64,000 bases of DNA from Symsagittifera roscoffensis (Eukaryota > Xenacoelomorpha > Acoela > Convolutidae), in contig NC_087069.1 of NCBI RefSeq assembly GCF_963678635.1, positions 25,472,303-25,536,302 of the forward strand, written 5' to 3'. Of this stretch, positions 23,891 through 36,350 are shown one piece after another. The position numbers and the translations under genes were made by a program. Under the pieces are notes generated by a model, which was given only the letters and a program-made list of their open reading frames with translations, was not told the origin of the DNA and made no database searches. Position 1 is the stretch's first letter. The number at the start of each line of letters is the position of its first letter.

Positions 23891-25734
23891 ACAGATCATA
23901 AAACTATATTTTGGGCAATCAAATATTTTAAAAAAATTAGTCAATAAGTTCAAAAGCGACAACTTTGCACTAAAAATGCGCTATTAAAGAGGTTCAGTTT
24001 GATGTATTAATTAACCTGATGTTTCGAAAAAAAATTAATTTCTCTAATTTACATCCCTATAAAAAGAAAAAAAAATTTTGAAATGAAGAATGGAATAGCT
24101 ATTGAGCTAAAGTCTTATCATGAAAGAAACGTTCCAGACAGTTGTGCAAGCTTGACTTGAATTATTTCCTCCATTACAGAAAGATATCAAAATAATCGAA
24201 ACTATTTTTCAACCGAAATCGAAAATAATCAAAAATAATTTGGGAAAGTTTATTAGAAATATAGTGGCTCGGGGTATAAATAAAACTATAATAATTAAGT
24301 ATCAAGAGAAAGTCCGAGAATAATTGTTCTGAGAGCAAAAAAACTTCATTTGCAAAAATCATGTTACTTGCATGTCCGAAGCCCTGATTTTTGTCTTCCA
24401 CCGTAGTTGTTGATTGGTTGTTTATTTCCAATTGTTTAAACAATTTTTGTTACTTATCTAATTTGGGCTCAGGAACAGTGAACCGTACGTTTTTTCAATT
24501 GGGATAGCTAGTGGTGCAATATGACAAGTTCTCGCAGATTTTTCATGAAGTTTTTTATCTTCCTGTGTGGGTTTAATTTGTTTTTGTTTTTCGTACTAGT
24601 GCACAGTATTAGAAACCTCGTGCTTGCTTAAAACAAAAACTTCATACAAGCTCGAGGGTTCAACCTTATTATGGAAAGTAACATTCAAACATTTTCAGTG
24701 TGGTTTCACTTAACTTACCAAACCTTGAATAACGCCAAATTAGGCCAATACACTGAAAGTTCAGACTCTCTGATAGATGAACCACAAAATAATTGTCGAA
24801 TAGAACCAATACAAGTCATACTCGCAATGATAAACAGACAATTTTATATAAAGCATATATGAACAGCGCATATAGTCGAATGCTCTTGATGAACAATCAC
24901 GGCGACTAACACAATTTTTTATTGGAAATCAACAATAAGAAACTAATGGATTACTCTATGGCATTTCCACCACCAGCTTTTTCCGTATTTTTTAGCAAAA
25001 CGTTTGAACATTAATTCTAAGTAAAAAGTAATCACATATTCGGTCGAAAAATTCATGCAATAAAAAACAGAGGCAGAAACATTCCAAGTCTTATAAAAAT
25101 ATCAGCAATTATTCGACAAAGAAAATATGAAAGCATCCCCACCTTTTTGAAGATTTTTTCTCACCTTAGTGAAGATTTTAGGACACAAAAATTTGAGTTG
25201 AAAGACAAACAATGAATCCTCTTAAAATCAAGATTGTTTGCTGTTTTAAAATACCACTATCATACAATAAAAACTAATTCCAGGAGCTTTGGGAATTTTA
25301 AGTTTTTAAGTTAATAAGTGTACAAATTGCAACTATATCTTAAACATTTTTACAATAATTACGCCGAAAAAACAATTTAAAATGGACAATTGAACATCCA
25401 AAAAGATTTGTTGAAGATAAAAACTTCATTAACGATCAAATTTCAAAAATTCTCCTTTACCCAGATATATTAGTTTCACGCAATGTGTGATGCGATCAAA
25501 TGCGGAATCGGAACAGCACTCCTACAACCTCACCATGGAACGAATAATATGAATCTAATCTCAGCCGACTCATCACTTCTTACACAAGCAGAGCTGCGGC
25601 CCTCTATGGTCTTGTGGAAGTGTACAACTAAAAATTTTACATAAACAGAGAACGAACTTTAACTTTTATTCACAGATCATAACACAGATCATAATAATAC
25701 AGTTTTTCTTTTCACACTGAAAACAAACCCAAAA

Positions 25735-26206
25735 CATTGCCAGAAACTCCCAGTAAAAATACTCTACCAGAGTTTCCAACACGAAAAACCCCAGTTGAAA
25801 TCCCCCAAAACAAAAAATTCTTCCTCGCTCAAGATGAAACATCACCACGACTAGAATGCACAATCGCAGTAGAAAATCAATGCAGATAGCAAGCAAAAAA
25901 ATAAGCTTAGATTGTCAGACTAATCACTATCAAGTTGACTCTAAAGAAAAAAACCCATTTAAACCCATTGCTTTGCCAGATACTCCCGGTAAAAATACTC
26001 TACCAGAGTTTCCAACACAAAAAACCCCAGTTGAAATTCCGCAAAACAAAATATTCTTCCTCGCTCAAGATGAAACATCACCACGACTAATATGCACAAA
26101 CGCAGTAGAAAATCAATGCGGATACAAGAAAAAAAATAAGCCTAATTTGTCAGAATAATCACTATCAAGTTGACTCTAAAGAAAAAAAACACATTTAAAA
26201 CCATAC
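25735..26206 (+). repeat. 236-bp tandem duplication inside copy II
   Basis: The linker block (CCAGAGTTTCCAACAC, GAAACATCACCACGACTA, AGTAGAAAATCAATGC) occurs from ~25735 and again 236 bp later, ending before 26206. The second unit keeps a 100-codon open frame (25856-26158). Confidence 0.75.
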
Positions 26207-26424
26207 CATACTCCTCATGGATTAAAAGCAATGTAAAAAACATCACAAAAAGGCAAAAACTACAATTAGCAGAACATACCCATTAATAGAAAAAGAAGAT
26301 ATAGTGGACACAATCAAATTATCAGGACCATTAGATACAAACAAGAAGTACACAATAATTATAGTCGATTTCGAAGACCCTGTTGATAACATCCCACCAA
26401 GAAACCAAGAGACACAAAGCATTT

Positions 26425-26885
26425 TTTCACCACGTACACTAACAAGGACAAACGGTTCAATGTAAAAGAATCAAAACCTAGCCCCTTAACACACCAAATG
26501 AAATCCTGGCACAAAACAAAACCAAATCTGCGAAAAAAATATACGCGTCCTAGGAAAAAGATAAATCGAAAACATCAGAAAAGCAACAAACAACATGACA
26601 AAAACTATGCCAGAAAAAACACTGTAAAAACACCACTTCTACAGGAAAGACAGATGAAAATGACAAGGAAACTTTAATGTCCTGAAAATAAGGGAAAATA
26701 AGATCAACGCAAATGATCTAGACTTCGAAATCAACCAACGAAAAATTAATAAATTTTCAGATCTCAATCAAAGATACTGAAAACTTTAGGACACATCAGA
26801 CAAATTCTTTAACATCACAAACATCTCTTTGAATTCTTAAACTTTTTTTCACCACGTACACTAACAAGGACAAACCATTCAATAC
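26425..26885 (+). repeat. displaced 3'-end segment inserted within copy II
   Basis: 26565-26842 duplicates the 28155-28560 area (CATGACAAAAACTATGCCAG…ACATCTCTTTGAATTCTTAA). It is bracketed by two copies of TTTTTCACCACGTACACTAA at about 26424 and 26844. The outside repeats and the transposed segment suggest a template-switch or recombination event. Confidence 0.6.
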
Positions 26886-27509
26886 AAAAGGTCCTCTTTC
26901 ACCCTCTAAAAAAACTCATACATCTCGGTAAAAGTAGACGCTTTCGCACTTTCTGTAGCATCAAATCCCGAAAACATTTTGTAAAAGTTATTAAGCCTAT
27001 AGCATAATTGGATTTCCCGAAGTCCTTGTCACAGACAACGGAACAAATGTCATAAATAACGAAATTTTTACATTATGTCATTTGAATAACATTGAAAATG
27101 AACATAAAACATCACACGTCCCATGAACTAATCAATTAACAGAAGAATTGAACTGTTTCCTCCATGAAAATTTACGAAGTAGAAGAAACCTAAATGATAA
27201 AAAAACACTGAATGGTCAATGGACGTAAAATTATTCCCACTGGCATATAGTTCTCATAAAACCACAACTTTTGGATTATCACTCTTTTAAATAACTTTCA
27301 ATCAAAAACCACGAAAATCAATCATGTTCAAAGCAAACGCATCAAAAAACTTTGTCGACCAACAAAAAAAATAAAGATATTTTTCATCACACCAATTTTT
27401 GAAACTAATTTTCGGTTGGTAGCAACATGGAATTGATTCCAAAAAAAACATAAAACACAGCAAAATAATTCGAAAACTAGCAAAACAATTGTTAAAAACA
27501 CAAAATGTT

Positions 27510-28211
27510 CAATTTACACCCGCCTCAGATGGAAATTCGAAACTTCACAATCCACAAAAGAATTCCAAAGACATTACAACCGTTAAGAAAAGGAAATTAT
27601 ATAAGAATTGAATATTCCATGGACGTAACAGTTGAATAGTTGACCAAAATAAAAAAAAATTACGCAACTTAGAAACAACCTCTCACCATACCACCCAAAA
27701 GAAAAAGCAACCCGACAACTTACCCAGCTATATTTTTACTGGATTCCTTTTTATCGAAAAATCTCAATAAACTTTTAATTATAAAATAGCTGATGAATCA
27801 AAAACATAAGAAAAGCAGCAAACAACATGACAAAATTGCTGCTCAATTTAAGATCATTTCACAATTTACACCCGCCTCGATAGAAATTCGAAACTTCACA
27901 ATCCACAAAAGAATTTCAAAGACATTACAACCGTTAAGAAAAGGAACTTATATAAGAATTGAATGTTCCATGGACGTAACAGTTGAATAGTTGACCAAAA
28001 TAAAAAAAAATTACGCAACACAGAAACAACCTCTCACCATACCACCCAAAAGAAAAAGCAACCCGACAACTTACCCAGCTATATTTTTACTGGATTCCTT
28101 TTTATCGAAAAATCTCAATAAACTTTTAATAATAAAATAGCAGATAAATCGAAAACATAAGAAAAGCAGCAAACAACATGACAAAAACTATGCCAGAAAA
28201 AACACTGTAAA
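27510..28211 (+). repeat. 351-bp tandem duplication
   Basis: AACTTCACAATCCACAAAAG at 27541 recurs at 27892. The following text (CGTTAAGAAAAGGAA, AACAACCTCTCACCATACCA, TTACTGGATTCCTTTTTATC) is nearly identical in both units. It follows the integrase of copy II. Confidence 0.8.
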
Positions 28212-28339
28212 AACAACCACTTCTACAGGAAAGACAGATGGAAATGACAAGAAAACTTCAATGTCCTGAAAATAAGGGAAAATAAGATCAACGCAAATGA
28301 TCTAGACTTCGAAATCAACCAATGAAAAATTACTAAATA

Positions 28340-29340
28340 TTCAGATCACAATCAAAGGTAATGAAAAAATTAAGACACATAAGACCTGATAACTTTAAAT
28401 CTGAAAAGAGGCAAAATCAGAACAAAGCTAATGATCTAGACTTCGAAATCAACCAACGAAAAAATAATAAATTTTCAGATCTCAATCAAAGGTACTGAAA
28501 ACTTTAGGACACATCAGACAAATTCTTTAACATCACAAACATCTCTTTGAATTCTTAAACATGTCTTTAGTCATTAGTTATACATTTTTATCCATTTCTA
28601 CTTAAATAACATTTCCCAGTTTATTTTTCACTTATCAGAAAAAAAATTCAAATAATCAGCCAGTCACGGCTTTTAGATTCTCACACTTTCTATTCTCCAA
28701 TACAGTTGAATTCAGCTTTTAGACCAAATCTTGAACTAGAACTGTCACTTCAACATAAAAATTTCTGGGTCAATAAAAAAAATTCTTTCTCATATTTGAC
28801 AAGTTTACAATTTTTTTTATGAATAATAACTTACCCTCCAGTAATCAAAAAAATTGTATAAGTCCATAAAAATCAAAAATCAACAAAAAAACAAAAAAAT
28901 TCTGTAAATTCAGACCACAAAACACCACGAAAAAATAAAGAAATTAGCTATGGGAATCTAGCTCTCACAGAAAACCCTAATAACTCTGTAACTAAAAACA
29001 AAAACAAGCAACTTATAACCTGGCCACTCAGATTGGTCTTTTTGTCTTTTCTTGTATAAGAAATTTCTTCTTTTTATTACAAGTCTATTTTTACCTGTCC
29101 AGAGTCATAGAAAATTTAATCAAGTACAATAACAACCAAAACTTTTCATTTAAATGATAAAATTTCTTTTTATTAAAAAAGAATTCTGATTCATCTTGTA
29201 ATCTTGCTATATGTACTAGCATGGTTAAAATCAGCACTTCATAAAGGTCCTAAGAAAACAGTCTTAAAACTAGCAATCCTTTTGATAATCAATTTCGTCA
29301 AAAATTAATATCAAGAACAAATTTCTTCTTGATTTTATCT
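28340..29340 (+). repeat. LTR-like or 3' segment, diverged copy
   Basis: Matches in order the two near-identical blocks at 33.69-35.01 and 35.03-36.35 kb. Shared words include TTCAGATCWCAATCAAAGGT, 'CATCTCTTTRAA', 'AATCAGCCARTCAYSGC', ACAACCAWAACTTTTCATYT and AAGGTCYTAAGAAAACA. It lies between integrase and the gag-like frame of the next copy, the place expected for an LTR. TG…CA borders were not found. Confidence 0.4.
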
Positions 29341-32300
29341 GACAAAAAATTTTGCGTCAAAATTGCTGAAAAAAACTCAGAAGCGAATCCCCCATCTGCC
29401 AACTTATCTCAATTTTCAAACCAAAATCGCCGCACATTCAATAATTCAAACACACAATTAACTCATTCTCCATCATCTGCCGGACATCGTGCGTTGAAAA
29501 CTCTTATAATTTTGAAAAAAGAGAAGCACCTTCATCAGAACAAATAACTACGGCGAACCATACGCTCCTTTTAGAAAACCCCAAGGTGAACAAACATATT
29601 ATGTGTGCCAAACATTATCAAAAGTCTTAATCAGATTTTGATATAATAGCCACAATTAAAACACTCCAAGTGAAAGACAAACTGTTCTTCTAAAAAAACT
29701 TCCCCATAAAGTTAGAACAACATCTCAATAATAGGTATCAAGAACTGATAAACCCCTACGAGTAGATTGTAACAACCTTGTAGCACTTCTTTCTTTATTA
29801 AATCAATATTTGGAGAAGACCCAACTTTACAGTTGGGAATTAACTCAACTACAACATAAACAAGACATGCACAAAGACATACAAAATCATTAAATTTAAA
29901 CATTACCCATGCAAAATTTTCTAAATATTGAGAGAAAATTTAAGCTAAGCAATGTTACAAACCACTCTTTATCTTCATCTCAACCAGACATAAAAGTACA
30001 ATCCTTGCCTCCTTCATTTTTTTGTTGAGAAATAATTTTTAAAAACGATAGATACATTAAGGATACCATTGGTGAAATGTGTTTTCACAAAGCATTTTCA
30101 TAACCAAACAAACCAATTAAAGTTATTTAAAATATGCAACTTGAGAAAGTCCAAGAATTACTTGTTCTGAGAGCAAAAAAACTTCATTTGCAAAAAATAT
30201 CATTTTATTTGCGAGTCCGAAGCCCTGATTTTTGTTTTTCACCTTAGTTGTTAATTAATTTATAATTCACAGATTATTAAACAATTTTTGTTATTCATCT
30301 AATGTGAGCCCAGGAACAGCGAACCGTACGTTTTTTCAATTGGGATAGGTAGTGAGTGTAAAATGAAAAACTGTCGCAGATTTTTCATGAAATCAATTTA
30401 TATTTCAACGTGGGTTAATTTTCAATGTTTTTTTTAGTGCACAATATTAGAAATCTCGTGCTTGCTTAAAACAAAAATTCTAAGCAAGCTCGAGGGTTCA
30501 ATCTAATGTTGGAAAGTAACGTTTATAGGAAATTTCTTTGTGATTTTACTTAACTTACGAAACCTTAAATAACGCCAAAGAATGTCAATACACTGAAAAT
30601 TCAGACTCTTTAATAGATGAACCACAAAATAACTGTCCAATAGAACCAATACAAGTCATACTCACAAAGATGAATAGACAGCTTTACACAAAGCAGATAT
30701 GAACAGCGCATATAATCAAATGCTCTTGATGATCAATTACGGCGACTAAAACAATTTATTATTGGAATCCAGCAGTAAGAAACTAATGGATTATTCTATG
30801 GCGTTTCCACTAGCAGTTTTTCCGTATTTATTAGCAAAATTATTTGACCGCTAATTCTAATCAAACAAAGTAATCACATGTTTGGACGAATTTTTTATAT
30901 CTTAAAATACAAAGGCAGAAATGTTCCAAGTCCTAGAAAATTATCACCAAAAACTGGAAAAAGAAAATATGAAACATCCCCGGTCAAATCGCATTTTTTA
31001 ACCATAGTGAAGCTTTTAGGAGACAGAGTTGAAAGACAAACAATCAACCCTCAAAAAATCAAGATTGTATGCTGTTTTACAGAATAAAAAAAACGTTGCC
31101 ATAAAAAATGAAAAAAATTCCAGAAGCTTTGGGAATGTTCAATTTTTTAAGTTAATAAATATACAAAACGCAACTATGTCTTAAACAGTTTTACAGTAAA
31201 TTACGCCGACAAAATAATTTTGAATGGACAATTGAACATCAAAAACGAATTGATGAAAATAGAAAAACTCGTTAGCGAACAAATTTCGAACACTCTCCTT
31301 GACCCAGATTATTTATTTCCACGCAAATTGTTATGCAACAAACTGCGGAATCGGAACAACACTCCCACAACCTCACCACGGAACAAATAATATAAATCTA
31401 ATCTCAACCGACTCATCACTTCTTACAGAAGCAGAATTGTGACACTCTAGGGTCATGTGGAAGTGTACAACTAAAATTTTTACACAAACAGAGAACGAAC
31501 TTTTACTTTTCGGATCAAAACTTCCAACAGTTTTTTTCACAGATCATAACACTACAATTTTTCTTTTTAAACTGGAAACAGACCCAAAACATAGAGTGTG
31601 TAGATTTCAAATAACCTAAAATTAGTCTGGAGAACAGTAAAATTGTTACTTCGCCAGTAATCCTAGTAGAAAAACTCTACCAGAGTTTCCAACACGAAAG
31701 ACCAAAGTTGAAATTCCGCATAACATAAATTTTTTCCTGGCTCATGATAAAACATCACCACGACTCGAATGCACAAATGCAGTAGAAAATCAATGCATAT
31801 AGCATGCAAAAAATTAAGCTTAGATTGTCAGAATAATCACTGTCAAGTTGACTCTAAAGGCAAAAACACATTTAAACCCATACCGTATTCCTCATGGATT
31901 AAAAAAATAAATATAAACAAACACAAAAAAGGCAAAAAATACAAATAGTAAAACATTCACATTAATAGAAAAAGAAGATATAGTGGACACAATCAAATTA
32001 TCAGGACCATTAGATACAAACAATTTGCACACATTAATTAAGCTCGATTTCAAAGACCCTGTTGATAACAACCCATGAAGAAACAAAGAAACAAAAAACA
32101 TTTTTTCACCATCACACTTACAGCGACAAACGAATCACTGGAAATGAATCGAAAACTACACCGTTTTATATACCAAATGAAGTGCTGGCGCAAAACAAAA
32201 CCAAACCTGCGAAATCAGCTATAAGCATCCTAGGAAAAAAAACTTCACTTCAAAATTTCCTCAACTTAATAACACATAAAAATTGAAAAGACGGTTATTT

Positions 32301-33690
32301 TGGAAAATTTAAAACCCGATATTTATATTACCCTGTTTACCATTGAGTGCAACTCTAATCGCATTTATTATGGCTCCTTCATCCATTGTTAACGGACATA
32401 ATACATCAGAAAATACCTATGACAATTTCATACAAAACTTCTTCACAAATGCACCAAATTGAATAAAAATAATTTGTATTTACTGTCTCACCCGACAGCT
32501 GAATGTTTTTGTTCCACGCCAAAGATGAAAACAAGACGGTAAAGTTGAACGTTTACCTTTTAATCACAGAATTCCATTCTATACAAGAGGCCCTCTTTCA
32601 CCCTCTTCTGAAGGAAATTCATACATCTCGGTAAAAGTAGTGGCATTCGCACATTCTGTAGCATCAAATCCAATAACACGTTGTAAAACTTATTACGCAT
32701 ATATCCAAAATTGGATTACGCGAAATTCGTGTCACATATAGCGGAACAAATATCACTAATAACGAACTTCTTACTTTATGTCATTTGAATAACATTAATT
32801 TGAACATGAAAATTCACACGTCCCTGAACTAATTGATTAACTGAAGACTTGGACAGTTCGCTCCATGGTTATTTACGATGTATAATAAACTGAAATGATA
32901 AAAATCACTGAATTGTCAACGGACGTATAAATAGTTCTCATATAACCACAACTTTTGGATTATCACCCTATGAAATGGTTTTTATTCAAAAGTCACAAAA
33001 AACAATAGGTTTAAAGCAAACGCATCAAAAAACTTACACGGACATTGTCGACCATCAAAAAATATTTTTCATCACCCAAAAATTTGAAAAAAAATTTTCG
33101 GTAGCAACATGGAATTGATTCTACAAAGAAATAAAACACAGCGAAATACATCAAAAATCAGCAAAATAATTGTTAAAAGGTCAAACAAAAATGTTCAAAA
33201 TAAGGTCATTTCACGTTTCACATCCGCTTCAGATAGAAATTCGGATTTTCACAATACACAAAAGAATATAAAAAAGACATGACAACCGTTCAGAAAAGGA
33301 ACTTATGAAAGAATTGAAAATTCCACAGACGTAACATTTGAACTAATAGACCAAAAAAAAGAAAGATTACGCAACACATAAAAAACCTCTCACCATATCA
33401 CCCAAAAGGTTAAATAATCCGACAACTTACCCGGTTGTATTTTTTACTGGGCTCCATCTTATTGAAAAACCTCAACAAAAAGTTAATCATGAAATAGCTG
33501 ATAAAACGAAAACAAAAAAAACAACGAAAAACACGACAAAAACTATACCAGAAAACCACTATAAATTTACCACCCTTACACAAAAACAGATCAAAACGAC
33601 AAGTAAAACATTAAGGTCCTTAATAGAATGTAAAAATACAACAACGCAAATGATCTAGACTTCGAAATCAACCAAGAAACTATTTAAAAT
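29329..33690 (+). pseudogene. LTR-retrotransposon fossil, copy III (gag-like, RT, RNase H, integrase)
   Basis: A gag-like frame at 29329-29547 (ANPPSANLSQFSNQNRRTFN…) parallels 36331-36522. RT is at 30695-30835 and RNase H at 31340-31580 (CGIGTTLPQPHHGTNNINLI, SADSSLLTEAEL, then DHNTTIFLF). The linker is at 31640-31810. Integrase is at 32590-33060, where the expected TDNGTN reads TYSGTN and thus lost the catalytic Asp. A GPLSPSSEGNSYISVKV stretch marks the integrase start. Multiple stops and frame changes mean it is inactive. It is the most complete copy in domain order. Confidence 0.6.
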
Positions 33691-35010
33691 TTTCAGATCA
33701 CATTCAAAGGTATCGGAAAAATTGAGACACACACAATTGAAAATTTTAAAACTGAAAAAACAAATGAAAATCAGAACAAAACAAACGATCTAGACTTCGA
33801 AACTATCCAGGAAAAGATTATAAGTTTTTCAGATCACAAACAAAGGTACTGAAAAAATTAAGACACTTAACAATTTTTTTCTTAACATCTCTTTAACACC
33901 TTCATAAGATATATATATATTGTATCAATTTCTACTTAAATCAATTCTCCCAGTTTAATTTCAAATTTATCAGAAACAAAATTCAAACAATCAGCCAATC
34001 ATCGCTCTTCAGGTTCTCAAACTTTCCATTACAGTTCAATTCAACGCTTATATCAAAACTTGAAATCAAACTGGCACTTCAACTTAAAAATTTCTTGGTC
34101 AGTAAAAAAGAAAAACTTTTCTCAGATTTGACTAATTAGAAACTTTTTTTATGAATAATACATTCCCCTTCGATAATTGAGCGCAGTCTTTTTGATGAAC
34201 AATCCTTTTGATAAACAAAAATCAACAAAAATGTATAAATCCATATAAATCAAAAATCTACAAAATTCAATAAATTCAGACCTCAAAACACTACAAAAAA
34301 ATAGGGAAAGCAGCCCAAAGCTCACAGATCACAAAATCTTCTTGTTTAAAATCCTAGCTCTGAAAAGAACTTGATCATCTTGTAACTAAAAACAAAAACC
34401 AGCAACCTAATACCAAGCCCATCAGATTGGTTTTCATCAAAACTTTCTCCCTATAACAAACCTACTTGTCAAAAATCAATAATTAATCCCGCCCCACTCG
34501 ATTTTTTTCCGTAAAAAGGTTCGGAATTTTAATTCCTTTTTTGGCTGAATGAACTGAATGATCACGCTTCAATCAGTCGTTCAAATTTTCAACAAAATCT
34601 GAAAAAACTTAAATCAATTCATACCTATTTTTCTGATCCTTTGTATTTTTCTTTCAACTGATACCTTAGAATTTATAATATTAACTCTTCTTTCTTTTTG
34701 TTTTAAAATTGCCATTTTCTGCTTTTCTTATAAGCTTGTTTTTACCTCTGACAAGTCATTGATATCTTAATTAGATACGATAACAACCATAACTTTTCAT
34801 CTAAATGATAAGGTTTCTTTGAATAAAAACGATTTCCTGATAATTTTTGTAATCTGGCTATGTGTACTTGCATGCTTAAAGTCAGCACTTCATAAAGGTC
34901 TTAAGAAAACAATACTTGCCTTAAAACTAGCAACCTTTTTGATAACCAATTTCGTCGAAGACTATTACTAAGAACATGTTTCTTCTTGGTTTTATATGAT
35001 AAAAAAAGAT
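33691..35010 (+). repeat. 1.3-kb direct repeat, first unit (LTR candidate)
   Basis: Starts TTTCAGATCACATTCAAAGG and is repeated at an offset of 1341-1345 bp with only a few single-base changes over the whole length. It holds no coding frame. Its position between integrase (copy III) and the gag-like frame (copy IV) suggests a long terminal repeat or a segment spanning it. Confidence 0.6.
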
Positions 35011-35030
35011 AAACATTCAAAGGTATGTGA

Positions 35031-36350
35031 TTTTCAGATCACATTCAAAAGTATCGGAAAAATTGAGACACACACAATTGAAAATTTTAAAACTGAAAAA
35101 ACAAATGAAAATCAGAACAAAACAAAACAAACGATCTAGACTTCGAAACTATCCAGGAAAAGATTATAAGTTTTTCAGATCACAAACAAAGGTACTGAAA
35201 AAAGTAAGACACTTAACAATTTTTTTCTTAACATCTCTTTAACACCTTCATAAGATATATATATTGTATCAATTTCTACTTAAATCAATTCTCCCAGTTT
35301 AATTTCAAATTTATCAGAAACAAAATTCAAACAATCAGCCAATCATCGCTCTTCAGGTTCTCAAACTTTCCATTACAGTTCAATTCAACGCTTAGATCAA
35401 AACTTGAAATCAAACTGGCACTTCAACTTAAAAATTTCTTGGTCAGTAAAAAAGAAAAACTTTTCTCAGATTTGACTAATTAGAAACTTTTTTTATGAAT
35501 AATACATTCCCCTTCGATAATTGAGCGCAGTTTTTTTGATAAACAATCCTTTTGATAAACAAAAATCAACAAAAATGTATAAATCCATATAAATCAAAAA
35601 TCTACAAAATTCAATAAATTCAGACCTCAAAACACTACAAAAAAAATAGGGAAAGCAGCCCAAAGCTCACAGATCACAAAATCTTCTTGTTTAAAATCCT
35701 AGCTCTGAAAAGAACTTGATCATCTTGTAACTAAAAATAAAAACCAGCAACCTAATACCAAGCCCATCAGATTGGTCTTCATCAAAACTTTCTCCCTATA
35801 ACAAACCTACTTGTCAAAAATCAATAATTAATCCGGCCCCACTCGATTTTTTTCCGTAAAAAGGTTCGGAATTTTAATTCCTTTTTTGGCTGAATGAACT
35901 GAATGATCACGCTTCAATCAGTCGTTCAAATTTTCAAAAAAATCTGAAAAAACTTAAATCAATTCATACCTATTTTTCTGATCCTTTGTATTTTTCTTTC
36001 AACTGATACCTTAGAATTTATATTATTAACTCTTCTTTTTTTTTGTTTTAAAATTGCCATTTTCTGCTTTTCTTATAAGCTTGTTTTTACCTCTGACAAG
36101 TCATTGATATCTTAATTAGATACGATAACAACCATAACTTTTCATCTAAATGATAAGGTTTCTTTGAATAAAAACGATTTCCTGATAATTTTTGTAATCT
36201 GGCTATATGTACTTGCATGCTTAAAGTCAGCACTTCATAAAGGTCTTAAGAAAACAATACTTGCCTTAAAACTAGCAACCTTTTTGATAATCAATTTCGT
36301 CGAAGACTATTACTAAGAACATGTTTCTTCTTGGTTTTATCTGATAAAAA
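35031..36350 (+). repeat. 1.3-kb direct repeat, second unit (LTR candidate)
   Basis: Near-identical to 33691-35010 and separated from it by ~20 bp (AAAAAAGATAAACATTCAAA…). The second unit continues smoothly into the gag-like frame at 36331, whereas the first unit's homology stops just before that point. Confidence 0.6.

Larger units (their letters stand above)
23905..27730 (+). pseudogene. LTR-retrotransposon fossil, copy II (RT, RNase H, integrase)
   Basis: The order is RT relic (24855-25000), RNase H relic (25495-25700), a linker with LPEFPTQKTPVEIPQNKIFF (present twice), then integrase (26890-27360). Integrase evidence on +: YISVKVDAFALSVASNPE-like text, then FPEVLVTDNGTNVINNEIFT carrying the second catalytic Asp, then LTEELNCFLHENLR carrying the Glu. 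LFPLAYSSHKTTTFGLSLF and FNQKPRKSIMFKA follow. This is the classic 'D-x35-E' core and 'Y…H..TG.SP…G+.PR' tail. RT-RNase H-integrase order fits Ty3/Gypsy-like elements. Stops and frameshifts occur throughout. Confidence 0.65.
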
